This document shows positions 63,458 through 64,000 of a stretch of DNA of 64,000 nucleotides, piece after piece (positions within the stretch are counted from its first letter, which is position 1; each line of letters begins with the position of its first letter). The stretch comes from Clostridiales bacterium (lineage in GTDB: Bacteria; Bacillota; Clostridia; Lachnospirales; Lachnospiraceae), in NCBI GenBank assembly GCA_012520655.1, contig JAAYNW010000066.1:18928-82927 (forward strand). Direction: 5' to 3'. The notes under the pieces are model-generated. The model had not been told where the DNA came from. It did not search any database and worked only from the letters and a program-made list of their open reading frames with translations. The position numbers and the translations under genes are program-made.

Positions 63458-64000
63458 CTAGTCTACATCCACCTGTCGGAATATCTGAGCAGCAAATGCA
63501 TCCGCATTATCTGTCTTTAAGTATCCGATGTTTTTAAGTTCCGTAACGAAGTACTTTACATCCTCTTCTATTTTAGCTGTTCCGTTCGCCCTATCTTCAG
63601 CGGAAGGATAAGCATAGCTTACAATAAGCTCTTCTGCCAGCTCCTTATCATCGATTGCCGAATACTTTTTATCCGAAATAATATCAACCGCTTCCTTAGG
63701 ATTCTTCGCAATCCAATCCTGCGCTTTTCTGTAGGCTCTTAGCAAGGCTGCAATCTCGTCGGGCTTTTCTTCCAGAATCTTCTCAGACGCATAGAGGAAG
63801 CAGCAGTATTTCCCTGCAAAAGCAGGATCTTTGGATAGATCGAATACAACGCGGTATTCTCCGCTCTTCTCTGCTATGGAGCCAAGCGGATCCCAAAGCG
63901 CTGCTACATCTATTTCACCGGTTTTTACTGCCTCCAATTCCAGATTTCCATCTGAAAACGGAAGAAACGTCACATCGCCTTCCTGCGGGTTTGCAGAAAT
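63458..64000 (-). CDS. ABC importer substrate-binding protein, C-terminal part (cut by window edge)
   Basis: The frame is open to the right edge (64000), so the 5' end lies outside the window. The visible 181 residues have the NMT1/SsuA-type fold: SANPQEGDVTFLPFSDGNLELEAVKTGEIDVAALWDPLGS, then FAGKYCCFLYASEKILEEKPDEIAALLRAYRKAQDWI. The family binds sulfonates, nitrate, taurine, pyrimidine precursors or similar small anions. It heads the visible part of the NifH operon. The ligand cannot be read from this fragment. Confidence 0.82.
   Translation of the reverse strand: MSANPQEGDVTFLPFSDGNLELEAVKTGEIDVAALWDPLGSIAEKSGEYRVVFDLSKDPAFAGKYCCFLYASEKILEEKPDEIAALLRAYRKAQDWIAKNPKEAVDIISDKKYSAIDDKELAEELIVSYAYPSAEDRANGTAKIEEDVKYFVTELKNIGYLKTDNADAFAAQIFRQVDVD

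Overview
The window reads as chromosomal DNA of a low-to-mid GC, Gram-positive clostridial bacterium, most likely a member of the Lachnospiraceae. Supporting this are the gene orders dgt-dnaG-rpoD-trmK-nif3 and rho-rpmE-DUF1385-prmC-prfA, clostridial families such as DUF4364, DUF4250, DUF6320-like, GerMN and a YlmH-type S4 protein, sigma-A type promoters, and an RNase P RNA gene. Nothing points to a plasmid, prophage or intact insertion sequence. Most genes lie on the minus strand. The family calls come from reading the proteins, not from a database search.

Layout. 0-8 kb: the end of a PHP phosphoesterase, a CmpB-type membrane protein, a YlmH-like RNA-binding protein, two dissimilar CobW-type GTPases, an AlaX-like editing protein, a hemerythrin, a ZIP metal transporter and an exported trypsin-like protease. 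7.8-15.5 kb: rnpB, a nucleoside kinase, and the housekeeping run dgt-dnaG-rpoD-trmK-nif3. 15.6-18.7 kb: an alpha/beta hydrolase divergent from a condensation/acyltransferase-like protein and a zinc-ribbon membrane protein. 18.7-22.3 kb: a GerMN lipoprotein operon, two tRNA-Leu genes (anticodons AAG and CAG) flanking a Ser/Asn-rich FliD-like orphan, and a class I glutamine amidotransferase. 22.3-28.7 kb: a DUF2974 hydrolase, a NA37 nucleoid protein, a frameshifted trkH, trkA and a double-HD phosphohydrolase. 28.9-30.2 kb: an AGCS symporter. 30.3-37.1 kb: the complete phosphate regulon pstSCAB-phoU-phoP-phoR behind a three-repeat Pho box.

37.2-44.7 kb is a region of decay. It holds a cas3 fragment joined to an nth fragment, an isochorismatase remnant, and a LacI-controlled alpha-glucosidase operon whose first gene (GH31) has lost its start and its middle. 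44.7-49.7 kb is the translation/termination block prfA, prmC, DUF1385, rpmE, rho. 50-55.9 kb carries malic enzyme, a TIGR01212 radical SAM protein, DUF4364, DUF5722 and rarA. At 56-58.2 kb an ABC exporter and an AraC regulator are both truncated at a shared head-to-head junction, followed by a frameshifted zinc-finger membrane protein. 58.2-64 kb has a polysaccharide deacetylase, a DUF4250 gene overlapping a [2Fe-2S]/ASKHA reactivase-like gene, and a NifH homologue ending an operon with a sulfonate/nitrate-type ABC importer that runs off the right edge.

Two themes stand out. First, several independent deletion scars and two homopolymer frameshifts are concentrated between 24 and 58 kb, suggesting gene decay, although the frameshifts could be sequencing errors. 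Second, the NifH-plus-importer operon has no nitrogenase component 1 gene inside the window. It is the best candidate here for an uncharacterised reductase system.
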